Part shown: positions 49,656 to 59,595 of the stretch, piece after piece
Layout: every line of letters begins with the position of its first letter
Position numbering within the stretch: the first letter of the stretch is position 1
Source of the DNA: Spirosoma sordidisoli
Lineage (GTDB): Bacteria > Bacteroidota > Bacteroidia > Cytophagales > Spirosomataceae
DNA: 64,000 nucleotides
Reading direction: 5' to 3'
Assembly (NCBI RefSeq): GCF_004138325.1
Contig: NZ_SBLB01000001.1
Coordinates: 1,311,855-1,375,854, forward strand
Notes under the pieces: model-generated
The model's input: the letters and a program-made list of their open reading frames with translations, nothing else
Told to the model about the DNA's origin: nothing
Database searches by the model: none
Position numbers and translations under genes: made by a program

Positions 49656-52148
49656 CTAGAGTAGCACAAACTCGACCCGGCGGTTCTTTTTTCGGTTTTC
49701 TTCGTTATTGTTCGGCGCCACGGGTTCAGTGGGGCCACGCCCCACGGCCCGGAGCCGCTGTTTACGAATGCCTTTGCCAACCAGATAATCAACCACCGAC
49801 TGGCAACGGTCGCGAGAGAGCTGAACGTTGGCGTCGAAGTCGCCCTGGTTGTCGGTATGGCCCTGTATCTCGATACGCATCGACGGATACTGGCTCAGTA
49901 CCTCATACAGCTGATCAAGTTCGGCATAGGATTCGGGACGCAACACCGGACTGCTCTGATCGAAATACAGCTTGTTGAGCCGGATGCGTTTTCCTTTTTC
50001 AACCACACCGAACGCTTTGGTAGCTACCGCCGATACGGAAGCGGCTGCGGTTTCGGGACCAGGAGCTGGCGTTGGCGTTGGCCTAATCGCGCTGGAGTCC
50101 GTCTTCTGAGCGACTACCGCAACGGGTTTCGCCACTAGTCTGACCAACACCTCGTTCTGCGCCTTATCAATGGTAACGGACCGGCTCAGGTCTTCGTACC
50201 CTTCGGCCAGGGCGGTAAGCTGATAAGTTCCTTTCGTGGGCACGTGAATGCTGGCCTGCTGCGTACGCGCATCGGTTTTTAGCGACTGGGGTTCCGGCTG
50301 GTCGGGCCCGGCCAGCCGGAACTGCGCATTCGGAACGGACTGGCCGGTCTGGCTGTCGACGGCCCGCACCGTCAGAAAAAAACGAATCGCATCCAGCTCC
50401 GCGTCGAACTCGTACCGTTTCCCGCCCGCCGGTACGTCGATGCGGAGCGTTCGTCGAATCGATGTATAGCCCGGCGCACTCACCTCGATCGTCAGGTCAT
50501 CGTTGGCCGTGAACTGTTGCTCAAGTCGCCCGTCGGGTAGCGTAAACTGTTCCGTTTTCCCGCTGGCTGTCGACGTGATGGCAACGACGGCCGAACGCAG
50601 CGGCTGCCCGATGTGCATGGCGAACACTTTGATGGTTAGCACGCTGGGCTGTCGGCGCACGGTATCGGTCAGCACCAGACGCGCCGTATCGGCCAACGCC
50701 GGTTGTGACGCCCGTATTCGCTCAACGACGGGCTCTGCCGGTTTAGGAGCCGCTACGGGCGGGGGTACGGGTTCCACACTGGTAGCCGCCGACCGCGGTG
50801 GCTCGGTTACAATTACAATATCGTCGGCATGACGGCCCGCTGCGGGCAGGGTGCTGGGGTCTGCCCGAATGGATCTCAACCGAAAATTGGCCGGAATGAC
50901 GGCGCAGGTCAGGTAAGCTGCCCGGTCGACAGCCCGGCTCATAAGCCGGTATTCTTTTTCATTGACCGACAGCCGATACCCGTTCGTTATGGGCAGCAGC
51001 ACCGTATAACGCCCATCGGCCGGGTTGGTCTCGACCGTGGTGACCACGCTTCCAGACGCTACGTCGGTCACCACCACCCGGACCGGCAGGGGCGCGCCCG
51101 TCAGCGAGTCGGTCACGAAGCCCTGTACGGTAGCCAGTTTAAACGGCCGGAGTTCTTCAGGAATTGCCGTTGTGTACAGGTCGCCGTCGCTGACGTAGTA
51201 GAGCAGATCCCCGCAGGCGCTGATGGCCACCGACTGATCGGATCGTTTCGTGTTGATATATTGTAGGTTCTTCGGCTCTGACCAGCGCCCGTCGGCCTGC
51301 ATGGTACTCATGTAAAGATCGAAATCGCCCATGCCTCCGGCTTTGATCGACGAATACACCAGGGTGCGGCTGTCGGCCATGATGCGCGGAGCTTTCTCGC
51401 AGTCGAGATTAACCGGCGGGGGCAGTTCGATCGGGCGTTTCCACTGGCCGTCGCGTCCTTTTTCGGAGACCAGGATGCTGTAGCAGGTATGCCCCTCGCG
51501 GGAGCGGCTGGTCAGGTTTTCGCGGACAAAATACAGCCGGCGCCCATCGGCCGAAATACTGGGAAACCCTTCGTAGCCGCTGGTGTTGATGGCCGGGCCG
51601 GCGTTGACGGGCGGTCCCCAGCCGTCGCGCTGCCGAACGCAGTAGTAAATATCCTCGCGACCAAAACCGGGTTTGGTGGGAAAATTGGCAAAGAAGAACA
51701 GGTAATTGCCATCGTAGCTGATGCTGGGCCCGCCAATCAGGGGTGTCATCCCATCGCTATCGTATCGATTGATCGACTGGATCGGCTCGGGCCGGGTCCA
51801 CTGCCCGCTCGGGTGCAGATGCGCTTCGTACACGCCGAAAAACTGGGCGCTGAGCTTATCGTCGACAGCCTGCTGATCACCCTCGGCGTTGATACGCGGC
51901 ACTTTCCGATACGCATTGACAAACAACCCGTAGCGATCCGACTGAAAAATGAGCGTTTGCCCGTCGGCACTCACCGATGGGGCATATTCGATATGTTCGC
52001 GTAGGTTCAGCGGCTCCGGCATTCGCTTTTTCCCCTGCGCCAGCGCATCGGCACCTGGCACAGTCAGCAGCCCGGTCAGTACGGCCCTGGCCAGATACCT
52101 AAAAACCGGTCGACTCAGGCATTGCCGGAAGCCAATAGTGATCATCAT
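49656..52148 (-). CDS. OmpA-family envelope protein with PD40 propeller
   Basis: 830 residues. A signal peptide is followed by WD40-like/PD40 repeats (about 50-330; YAPSVSADGQTLIFQSDR, GPSISYDGNYLFFFAN, FPSISADGRRLYFVREN). Then come carboxypeptidase-regulatory-like beta domains (about 340-400, 530-600, 605-680), Pro-rich linkers, and a C-terminal OmpA domain (about 710-830: LYFDQSSPVLRPESYAELDQLYEVL...IEIQGHTDNQGD...LSRDRCQSVVDYLVGKGI). It should bind peptidoglycan. It is 41 nt downstream of the TSP3-repeat porin-like gene and probably cotranscribed, a common type IX/gliding-associated pairing. Confidence 0.92.
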   Translation of the reverse strand: MMITIGFRQCLSRPVFRYLARAVLTGLLTVPGADALAQGKKRMPEPLNLREHIEYAPSVSADGQTLIFQSDRYGLFVNAYRKVPRINAEGDQQAVDDKLSAQFFGVYEAHLHPSGQWTRPEPIQSINRYDSDGMTPLIGGPSISYDGNYLFFFANFPTKPGFGREDIYYCVRQRDGWGPPVNAGPAINTSGYEGFPSISADGRRLYFVRENLTSRSREGHTCYSILVSEKGRDGQWKRPIELPPPVNLDCEKAPRIMADSRTLVYSSIKAGGMGDFDLYMSTMQADGRWSEPKNLQYINTKRSDQSVAISACGDLLYYVSDGDLYTTAIPEELRPFKLATVQGFVTDSLTGAPLPVRVVVTDVASGSVVTTVETNPADGRYTVLLPITNGYRLSVNEKEYRLMSRAVDRAAYLTCAVIPANFRLRSIRADPSTLPAAGRHADDIVIVTEPPRSAATSVEPVPPPVAAPKPAEPVVERIRASQPALADTARLVLTDTVRRQPSVLTIKVFAMHIGQPLRSAVVAITSTASGKTEQFTLPDGRLEQQFTANDDLTIEVSAPGYTSIRRTLRIDVPAGGKRYEFDAELDAIRFFLTVRAVDSQTGQSVPNAQFRLAGPDQPEPQSLKTDARTQQASIHVPTKGTYQLTALAEGYEDLSRSVTIDKAQNEVLVRLVAKPVAVVAQKTDSSAIRPTPTPAPGPETAAASVSAVATKAFGVVEKGKRIRLNKLYFDQSSPVLRPESYAELDQLYEVLSQYPSMRIEIQGHTDNQGDFDANVQLSRDRCQSVVDYLVGKGIRKQRLRAVGRGPTEPVAPNNNEENRKKNRRVEFVLL

Positions 52149-52188
52149 GCAGGTTGTTTTCAGCTATCGACGCGATGCTCGACTCCTT

Positions 52189-54258
52189 TTATTCATCCTT
52201 GAACGAAACCCGCAGGCCGGCTGCGGTACCCGACCGCACCGCTACCGAGAAACGAAACCGTTTCGTATCGCCGAAAGCCGTGCCCAGCTCTTCTTTGAAC
52301 AGATTAGCCACCCGAACCAGCGGTTCCTGATCGCTCCCCGAAAACTCCAGCACAACCACCCGCTTCGGATTGGCCGACAGGTACGTTTTCAGGTTCCCAA
52401 TCGCGTCGTCATCTTTTTTGGGCCCAAGCAGCCAGCGCCGGTTCAGTTGATCGAGCAGAGCGCTTTCGGCAGCCGACAAATTCGCAGCAGGCAGCGGCTC
52501 CAGTGCTTTCAGGGCGCAGCCATCCAGTTCTTTCAGGCCAGCTTCGGTAGGGCAGGCGTCCTGACTATCGCGCAGGCCATCCTGATCCCGATCGGGGCAG
52601 CCGCCCAGCGCCGGTACCCCCGCCACCGTCGGGCATTCGTCGTCGTTATTGGCGATTCCGTCGTTGTCCGTATCGGGGCATCCGTTGAACCGGGCCGGGC
52701 CTGCTTCGTTGGGGCAGGCATCGTTTTTATCGAATATACCGTCTTTATCAGCGTCGGGACATCCTTTTGTTTCCGCGGGTCCGGCATCCTGCGGACAGGC
52801 ATCATCTTTATCCTGAATACCATCGCGGTCGGTATCGGGGCATCCCTGAAACATCCAGATACCGGCCAGATCGGGGCAGCGGTCCCGGCGGTTCGACACA
52901 TAATCGCCGTCGCGGTCGGGTGGTCGTCGGGCGCCTATGGGCAGGGCTACACCCGCAAAAACATGGGCCGACAAGCCGTTGTCGCTGAAGAAGCCCAGCA
53001 GGTTATCGGTACCGACCGTAAACAACCCCACCCGAACGTGGGTACCGACCGAGAACTTTCCGAGTGGCTGCCAGTAGTTACCCGTCACCGAGAACTCGCT
53101 GCCCGCCGACTCGTAGCGCGGCCCGAAGGTAATCAGTTCGGCCCGGTGCTGGGCAGCGGCATCGGCGGTAGTCGGTTTCCACCAGGCCGCGCCGAAGAAC
53201 CAGCCCTTCCCCAGCTGCGCATCGGCCTGAACCGAGAACGTCTGCGGGAGTTTATGGGTCAGATCACCGATGCTTCCTTCGGGCAGCACCCCCAGCGACT
53301 GCGCTACGGCATTGCGTACCTCGGTGGGTGTTTTGGGGGGTTGAACGGCCGCCTGCTGCAGCGTGCCGGTTCGGGGCTGAACGGTCCATGAACTGGCATT
53401 TTTATACCGGATCGAGCCGATATCGAGCAGGGCCAGCCCCAGCCGGAACTGGTATTTGGTCTGCGTCACATCGGCCATTGGCTTGCCATCCATCTGATAG
53501 CGGAACGACTCGGCCCGGGGTCTGAACTCATAGGTAACGCCAATGTCGAAGCCACTCCCGCTTCCCGGAACGCTACCGAGCAGTACATCGGCGACGTTCA
53601 GCTTGCTCAGCGTGGCCAGGTCTGAGTAGGTCGTCTGCAGGCTGTTCAGCGAATAACTGACCTGGGTAGACGGGGCGCTGAAATCGCCGTTGGCCTGTAG
53701 GCTGGACGATTGAAGCCCCCGGATGTATTTGTAGGTAAGCCCCGCTTTCACGAAATGCTGCTGCCAGTCGAATACGGGCATCGCATACGAAAAAGCCACC
53801 TCGCCGAACGCATCGGAGCTGAGCGCCACGGAGCGGTTCCCGGCGGGGAGCGGGGCTTTGCTTCCTTCGAACCAGTCTACCAGATCGTATCCCCCCGTCA
53901 GGTTGATGTCGGATCGGTAGCGGGTTGTAATCGCAAACGCTTTACTGTCGCGCAGTTGTACCATCAGGCCCGGTCCGCGCAGGTCTGCCTCTTTTACGGC
54001 CAGGTCCTGCCCGCGCAGTTTCAGGCTGGCACTGGCAAAAGGAACCGTAGCCAGCGGCAGGCGGGGCTGAGCTGCAGCCTGAACCGATACCGTAGCCAGA
54101 TTGATGTGCGTACCCAGTCGCGAGTCAGCCATCGAAGACGGATTCAGATATACGCCGTTAGTACCGGCATAATTACTGAGCTGATAGGCCGTCAGGCGCT
54201 GGGCAAACGCATGAGCAGACAGCAGACACAAAACAAGCGCAACGAAGAAGTGGGGCAT
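52189..54258 (-). CDS. DUF5723-type outer-membrane protein with five thrombospondin type-3 repeats
   Basis: 689 residues from the ATG at 54258 (MPHFFVALVLCLLSAHAFAQ signal peptide); a longer frame starts at 54312. The N-terminal about 410 residues are a barrel-like DUF5723 domain (YAGTNGVYLNPSSMADSRLGTHINL). Residues about 448-580 hold five Ca2+-type TSP3 repeats of the form DxDxDGxxDxxDxCPxxxG. The last 100 residues form a small alpha/beta domain reminiscent of OmpA-like ends. It is upstream of the OmpA/PD40 gene. Confidence 0.88.
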   Translation of the reverse strand: MPHFFVALVLCLLSAHAFAQRLTAYQLSNYAGTNGVYLNPSSMADSRLGTHINLATVSVQAAAQPRLPLATVPFASASLKLRGQDLAVKEADLRGPGLMVQLRDSKAFAITTRYRSDINLTGGYDLVDWFEGSKAPLPAGNRSVALSSDAFGEVAFSYAMPVFDWQQHFVKAGLTYKYIRGLQSSSLQANGDFSAPSTQVSYSLNSLQTTYSDLATLSKLNVADVLLGSVPGSGSGFDIGVTYEFRPRAESFRYQMDGKPMADVTQTKYQFRLGLALLDIGSIRYKNASSWTVQPRTGTLQQAAVQPPKTPTEVRNAVAQSLGVLPEGSIGDLTHKLPQTFSVQADAQLGKGWFFGAAWWKPTTADAAAQHRAELITFGPRYESAGSEFSVTGNYWQPLGKFSVGTHVRVGLFTVGTDNLLGFFSDNGLSAHVFAGVALPIGARRPPDRDGDYVSNRRDRCPDLAGIWMFQGCPDTDRDGIQDKDDACPQDAGPAETKGCPDADKDGIFDKNDACPNEAGPARFNGCPDTDNDGIANNDDECPTVAGVPALGGCPDRDQDGLRDSQDACPTEAGLKELDGCALKALEPLPAANLSAAESALLDQLNRRWLLGPKKDDDAIGNLKTYLSANPKRVVVLEFSGSDQEPLVRVANLFKEELGTAFGDTKRFRFSVAVRSGTAAGLRVSFKDE

Positions 54259-54345
54259 ATCGAGAGGAGAAACGTACCCGGCAAAAATGCCGAATTGTGC
54301 CCCCGCATCCAAAACTAACCCAGTCTGATTTAGTAAGCGCGCAAT

Positions 54346-56214
54346 CTACTGATAACCACGAGCCTGCAAACCAAACAATTCGGCGTAGCGACCGTCTTTC
54401 TCGAGTAGTTCGTAATGACTGCCAATTTCGAGCAGGGTGCCGTTCTCCAGCACCAGAATCCGGTCGGCCATCCGAACCGTACTGAACCGATGGGAAATGA
54501 TGACTGATGAGCGGCCTTCGGTCAGTTTGATGAACCGCTGAAACACCTCGTACTCGGCGCGGGCATCGAGGGCGGCCGTGGGCTCGTCCAGAATGATCAG
54601 CTGCGCATCGCGCATGTAAGCCCGGCCCAGCGCTACCTTCTGCCACTCGCCCCCCGACAGTTCAACGCCTTTGTTGAACGAACGACCCAGTTGCTGATCG
54701 TAGCCCCCGGCCAGTTTAGCGATTACGGTATCGGCCAGGCTTCGCTCGGCCGATGTTTCAATGCGCGGCTGGTTGGTTCGTTCGTCGATGTCACCCACGG
54801 CGATGTTGACCCCCGCCGACATTTTGAAGCGTGTATAGTCCTGAAAAATAACCCCGATGTTTCGCCGGAGTTCGAGCAGGTCGTACTCGCGCAGGTCATA
54901 GCCGTCGAGCAGGATACGGCCTTCGGAGGGGTCGTAGAGCCGGGCCAGCAGTTTAACGAGCGTGGTTTTACCCGCTCCGTTCTCGCCGACCAGCGCCAGC
55001 TTTTCGCCAGCCTGCAGCGTGAACGACAGGTTGCGTATGGCCCAGCGTTCGCTGTTGGTGTATTTGAAGCCGACGTTCTCGAACACGAACCCGATGCGAA
55101 TGGGACTGGGAAAAGGGCGCGTCGTTGCGGGCGAGTCGATCAGCGGCTTGATGGCAAAATAGTCGAACAGGTCCTGCAGGTAAATGGCTTCCTGAGTCAG
55201 GCTGCTGAACTGCAGCAGGATCCCTTCCAGCGAAGCGCGCACCTGCCGGAACGAGCCCGCCAGAAACGTCAGGTCGCCCAGCGAAATCTGCCCGTTTACG
55301 GCCCGGAGCACAATCCAGACGTAGGCCCCATAGTACCCCGCCGTACCCAGCGCCGTCAGCAGCACTCCCCAGCTGGCCCGGCTGATAGCCAGCGCTTTGT
55401 TTTTCTGAAAGAACTCGCTCGATAAGGTCCGGAACCGATCGATCAGGAAACCCGACAGACCAAAAATCTTTACTTCTTTAGCCGTTTCATCACTGGCCCC
55501 TACGTAGCGGAGGTAGTCCAGCTCGCGCCGTTCGGGCGTCCAGGAACGCGACAGCGAGTAGCTACGCTGGTTGAAGTAGTTGTCGCCGATAAACGAGGGG
55601 GTTACGGCTACCAGAATCAGCAGCAACAACCAGGGGTTATACACGGCCAGACCAGCCGCCAGAAAGCCAACCGAAATTAACTCCTGCACCTGCCCGAACA
55701 CCCCCGACAGCAGCACCGTACGACCCGTAGTTTGCCGACGGGCGCGCTCCAGCTTATCGTAAAACGTAGCGTCTTCAAACTGTTCCAGATCGAGCGATGC
55801 AGCATGCTCCATCAGCCGGATCGAGGTGCGGTTGGCAAACAGATCGCCCAGCAACCCGTCCATGAGCGACACGGCCCGGCCCAGAGCAGTAGACAAAATA
55901 GCCATGCCAAATTCGGCCGCCACCAGCCACCACAGGTAATCGGTATCCTTGTCGGCTGTCTGTCCCGCCAGCCGCACCACTTCGTCGATGAGCAGCTTGC
56001 CCACGTAGAGCGTCGCTGCCGGAATAGCCGCCCGCACCAATCGCAGGAGTGCATTCCCGATAAAAAGCCCCGGCGACACCGCCCAGACCAGTCGAAAAAA
56101 GGCGGGCAGGTTACCCAGAGCGGCAAACCGGTCGCGCCAGCTTAGCTCTTCCTTCCGGTCCGTTGGCACCGCACCGTTCGGCGGACCGGCGGGGCGTGTA
56201 GTTGTCTTTGCCAT
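54346..56214 (-). CDS. ABC transporter, fused permease and ATPase (exporter type)
   Basis: 622 residues from the ATG at 56214 (another ATG at 56229). The N-terminal membrane domain has about six helices. The ATPase shows Walker A (LVGENGAGKTTLVKLL), the signature LSGGEWQKVALGRAYM, Walker B (QLIILDEPTAALD) and the H-loop ISHRFSTVRMADRI. It should work as a homodimeric exporter; substrate unknown. It shares a divergent promoter region containing a palindrome with the gene at 56350. Confidence 0.94.
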   Translation of the reverse strand: MAKTTTRPAGPPNGAVPTDRKEELSWRDRFAALGNLPAFFRLVWAVSPGLFIGNALLRLVRAAIPAATLYVGKLLIDEVVRLAGQTADKDTDYLWWLVAAEFGMAILSTALGRAVSLMDGLLGDLFANRTSIRLMEHAASLDLEQFEDATFYDKLERARRQTTGRTVLLSGVFGQVQELISVGFLAAGLAVYNPWLLLLILVAVTPSFIGDNYFNQRSYSLSRSWTPERRELDYLRYVGASDETAKEVKIFGLSGFLIDRFRTLSSEFFQKNKALAISRASWGVLLTALGTAGYYGAYVWIVLRAVNGQISLGDLTFLAGSFRQVRASLEGILLQFSSLTQEAIYLQDLFDYFAIKPLIDSPATTRPFPSPIRIGFVFENVGFKYTNSERWAIRNLSFTLQAGEKLALVGENGAGKTTLVKLLARLYDPSEGRILLDGYDLREYDLLELRRNIGVIFQDYTRFKMSAGVNIAVGDIDERTNQPRIETSAERSLADTVIAKLAGGYDQQLGRSFNKGVELSGGEWQKVALGRAYMRDAQLIILDEPTAALDARAEYEVFQRFIKLTEGRSSVIISHRFSTVRMADRILVLENGTLLEIGSHYELLEKDGRYAELFGLQARGYQ

Positions 56215-56265
56215 ATACGAAAAAGACAAGGGTCGTATGTGATTAGTTCATAGATAGCCGACCCC

Positions 56266-56303
56266 GCCAGACTGGTAGTAAAATCATATTATGCCAGTCT
56301 GGC
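56266..56303. promoter_or_regulatory. Perfect 10-bp inverted repeat in a divergent promoter region
   Basis: GCCAGACTGG (56266-56275) and CCAGTCTGGC (56294-56303) around 18 nt, between the ABC transporter (minus) and the iron-permease-like gene (plus). Operator-like placement; it could also be a 5' hairpin. Confidence 0.4.
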
Positions 56304-56349
56304 CAGAATAGCCGTTATTTCGTGTAAAGATGCCAAACTGCCCCACTGC

Positions 56350-56862
56350 ATGAATACGAACAAATTCACCGCCTTCTTCGAACGCTTCGCATCCCGGGCC
56401 ACCCGTGCCACTGGCTCCTCAACCGCCTTTCTGCTCGCCCTGCTGACCATCCTGGTCTGGGTGATCACCGGCCCTGTTTTTGGCTATTCAGACACTTGGC
56501 AACTGGTCATCAACACTGGCACGACTATCATCACGTTTCTGATGGTGTTCCTGATCCAGAAATCGCAGAATAAAGACTCGCTGGCTATGCAGATCAAGCT
56601 GAACGAACTGATTGCCGTCAATCGAAAAGCCAGCAACCGCCTGCTCAACCTCGAAGACCTCAATGAAGCCGATCTGATTGCACTGCATCAGTTTTTTGGT
56701 CGACTCGCTGAGAAAGCCAAACAGGAAGACAGCCTTTCGGAGTCACACTCGATCGAAGAAGCCGAAGAGATCCACTTCGAAAAACAGGAGGAGAAGAAAC
56801 AGCGAAAACAAAAGAAAACATCTAAAACCAGCCCGCAGAGCACTCAGGCGTCAACGCTGTAG
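56350..56862 (+). CDS. Low-affinity iron permease family protein
   Basis: 170 residues. FFERFASRATRATGSSTAFLLALLTILVWVITGPVFGYSDTWQLVINTGTTIITFLMVFLIQKSQNKDSLAMQIKLNELI is the family pattern: two membrane helices then the conserved IQxxQNKDxxAxQxKLxELI segment. A long Glu/Lys-rich tail (about 125-170) is extra. The iron role comes from the fungal family name and is uncertain in bacteria. Confidence 0.88.
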   Translation: MNTNKFTAFFERFASRATRATGSSTAFLLALLTILVWVITGPVFGYSDTWQLVINTGTTIITFLMVFLIQKSQNKDSLAMQIKLNELIAVNRKASNRLLNLEDLNEADLIALHQFFGRLAEKAKQEDSLSESHSIEEAEEIHFEKQEEKKQRKQKKTSKTSPQSTQASTL

Positions 56863-57019
56863 ACCAGTGAACTAGCTGGCCTGCCCGGACACCTAAAATA
56901 TTCAACTGACTGTCAGCGAATTATCGACGTACCAATTACGAAATACAGCCTTTTTTGAGAGGGGTAGATGACTTTGCGCGCTGCTATCGTCAATAGCGCA
57001 CAGTCATTTACCCTTTCTT

Positions 57020-59497
57020 ATGTTACGACCCTACAAAATTGTGGTATGCGTTGTACCAGCCATCCGATCCACGATCCTTTTTCTTTTCGGACTCTGGCTG
57101 CTTGCGAGCTGTAGGGAAACGTTGCAACACCGGAACCGGCTTACAGGAGCGGCACCGAAACCAGTTGTTCATTCAAGGCCTCAGGAAGAAGGAAATCATC
57201 CTCAGGTTGATTTCGCCCACAATTCGATTGCTCTGTTAAAAAGCCACTTTACCGCCTATCCTGGCGACGGCGTTGTTATTTGTCAGAAAGAAAATCAGTT
57301 CAATAAAAGCGACATCGACTTTACCGGAAAAGTACGCCCTTCAGACCGGGCTTCGGATCGTATGACCGACCACGCTACATCGATAGCCTCCATGCTGGCT
57401 GGTCTAGGGCATTCGTCACCGCTGAATGAAGGAATTGCGCCAAACGCTCATTTAATTTCAGCCTCTTTCAATTCATTATCGCCGGAGCCAGATGAGTTTA
57501 TTCTGGACAACAAAGTATGCCTGGTCAATCACTCTTACGGTTCTTCGATAAGCTACCAGTACAGTGCTGATGCCGCTGCCTACGACGAGCAGGTAAGCCG
57601 GCTTCCGTACCTGATGAACATTTTCTCAGCTGGCAATAGCGGCCAGGATACGGCTTCGGATGGTCTTTACAGAGGAATTCCGGGCTTTGCCAACCTGACA
57701 GGTCATTACAAAATGGCTAAGAACGTGCTGCTTGTCGGCGCCGTCGATGCAGAGGGATCCGTTATGGAAAACAGTTCGCGGGGTCCGGCTTATGATGGTC
57801 GGCTGAAGCCCGAACTAGTGGCTCACAGTCCCGATGGTACTTCGTTTGCGGCAGCCCTGGTTTCGGGCGTAACCGCCATTCTGCAGGATATTCATCAAAA
57901 ATATTATCGGCAAAAAGCACCGGCCTCCCTGCTGAAAGCATTACTTATTAATTCGGCCGACGATCTGGATGTACCGGGTCCAGATTTTAAAACGGGATAT
58001 GGAGCCCTGAATGGGTATGCAGCAGCATCGGCTTTAACCAATAAGCTCTTTAAAAACGGTATCGTAAGTAATGGCAAAGAGGTAACGTTTAGCCTGCCCG
58101 TACCAGCCAACGTACGCCGAATGAAGGTCACATTAGCCTGGGTAGACCCTGCTGGGAACCCCCAAAGCCTGACATCTGCCGCTTTAACCAACGACCTGGA
58201 TCTGGAAGTCGTACAGAACAAAACCGTATGGCAACCCTGGGTGCTATCAAATAGCGCCCATGCAGATTCGTTACGATTACCAGCCCGGCGCAAGCGAGAT
58301 GCACTCAATCCTGTTGAGCAGGTAACCCTGGATAACCCCAAAGCTGGTATTTATACAGTGCGGATAAAAGGTAACAGGCTTACATCGTCTGCGCAATCCT
58401 TTCATGTTTGCTACCAATTTGATCTGGCCAACACTTTGACCTGGCTCTACCCTACGGCTAACACCCTTCTTCGTAGCGCTCAGACAACAACCCTTCGCTG
58501 GAAAAGCACCTATACTGCTGACGAAGGAAGCCTGCACTATTCAATCGACCAGGGAAAGACCTGGCGTCTGATTTCCAGCGAGGTACCCTTAAAAGCAGGC
58601 CAGTACACATGGGAACCTCCCAATCTATTAACCGACTGCAGGCTCCGTCTAACCCCAAACGGTAGTGTAGTCCCTATAGACGTACGCTGTTCGGTATCAC
58701 CCCAGCTGGAAGTAGTTCCGCAACGGCTTTGTGCCGATTCCTTGCTACTCACCTGGCCGTCTGTACAGGCTACCACACCGGTTCGGTATCTTGTTCAACA
58801 ATTTAATACTCGTACGGGCTGGGCCACTATAGCCTCAACGGATCAGCGTCAGGTTTTTGTCAGACCTTCCGATAAAGCGGTCTGGCTTGCCATAACCCCC
58901 ATCTTATCATCTGGCAAAGCAGGGTTACGCAGTACCGCGTTTTCTTTGGCCGACCAACCCGTTTATTGTTACTACGAAAGCTTCGACGCTAGCACAACCA
59001 ATAACATGAGCGCGAATCTCTTCGTAACGCTAACCCAGACCACAGACATTGCGGAGGTCGTATTTGAAAAAATGACTTCATCGGGTGAATTCAATCCAGT
59101 ATATACAAAGCCCGTAACGCCTGATTCGCTATATTACGAAGCTACAGATGCTACTCTGAACGATGGTTTGAATAGATACCGGGCGCGAATTCGGTTGGCT
59201 TCAGGAGCCGAAGTGGTCACAACCACAAAGGAGGTTTTCCGATTCCAGGAGCGGCAGCCGATTGTGTTATATCCTAACCCCATAAACGCCCAGGCTGCCG
59301 AGCTGACTGTTATGATTCAGCAGCCTAATGACTACACACTGGTGCTTTATAATCTGCTCGGGCAGATCGTACTCAGCACCAATCTATCGCAGTCAACGAA
59401 TACCGTAGGTTTGACGGGGCTGCCACCTGGCCTCTACATAGCCCGCATCCAGCTGGCCGGCCAACTCGTTCAGACCAGTCGACTTCTGGTTCGGTAG
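57020..59497 (+). CDS. Type IX-secreted subtilisin-like protease with Glu in place of catalytic Asp
   Basis: 825 residues. The N-terminal leader (FLFGLWLLASC) could be a lipoprotein or ordinary signal. In the S8 domain, His118 (DHATSIAS), Asn196 (FSAGNSGQD) and Ser265 (DGTSFAAAL) are kept. The strand that normally ends in Asp reads VVICQKENQF, so Glu91 occupies the Asp position. A proprotein-type beta domain (about 340-460) and fibronectin-like parts follow. The last about 75 residues (VLYPNPINAQAAELTVMI...YTLVLYNLLGQIV...LTGLPPGLYIARIQ) are a type A C-terminal sorting domain for type IX secretion. Confidence 0.88.
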   Translation: MLRPYKIVVCVVPAIRSTILFLFGLWLLASCRETLQHRNRLTGAAPKPVVHSRPQEEGNHPQVDFAHNSIALLKSHFTAYPGDGVVICQKENQFNKSDIDFTGKVRPSDRASDRMTDHATSIASMLAGLGHSSPLNEGIAPNAHLISASFNSLSPEPDEFILDNKVCLVNHSYGSSISYQYSADAAAYDEQVSRLPYLMNIFSAGNSGQDTASDGLYRGIPGFANLTGHYKMAKNVLLVGAVDAEGSVMENSSRGPAYDGRLKPELVAHSPDGTSFAAALVSGVTAILQDIHQKYYRQKAPASLLKALLINSADDLDVPGPDFKTGYGALNGYAAASALTNKLFKNGIVSNGKEVTFSLPVPANVRRMKVTLAWVDPAGNPQSLTSAALTNDLDLEVVQNKTVWQPWVLSNSAHADSLRLPARRKRDALNPVEQVTLDNPKAGIYTVRIKGNRLTSSAQSFHVCYQFDLANTLTWLYPTANTLLRSAQTTTLRWKSTYTADEGSLHYSIDQGKTWRLISSEVPLKAGQYTWEPPNLLTDCRLRLTPNGSVVPIDVRCSVSPQLEVVPQRLCADSLLLTWPSVQATTPVRYLVQQFNTRTGWATIASTDQRQVFVRPSDKAVWLAITPILSSGKAGLRSTAFSLADQPVYCYYESFDASTTNNMSANLFVTLTQTTDIAEVVFEKMTSSGEFNPVYTKPVTPDSLYYEATDATLNDGLNRYRARIRLASGAEVVTTTKEVFRFQERQPIVLYPNPINAQAAELTVMIQQPNDYTLVLYNLLGQIVLSTNLSQSTNTVGLTGLPPGLYIARIQLAGQLVQTSRLLVR

Positions 59498-59595
59498 GGC
59501 TGACTTTTGTTTATCGGTAAGCTATCGAGTACCCGTTTTGCAACACCAACCAGTTAACGAAGCTTAACTCTTCCGCTAACCAACCGATAAATAGA

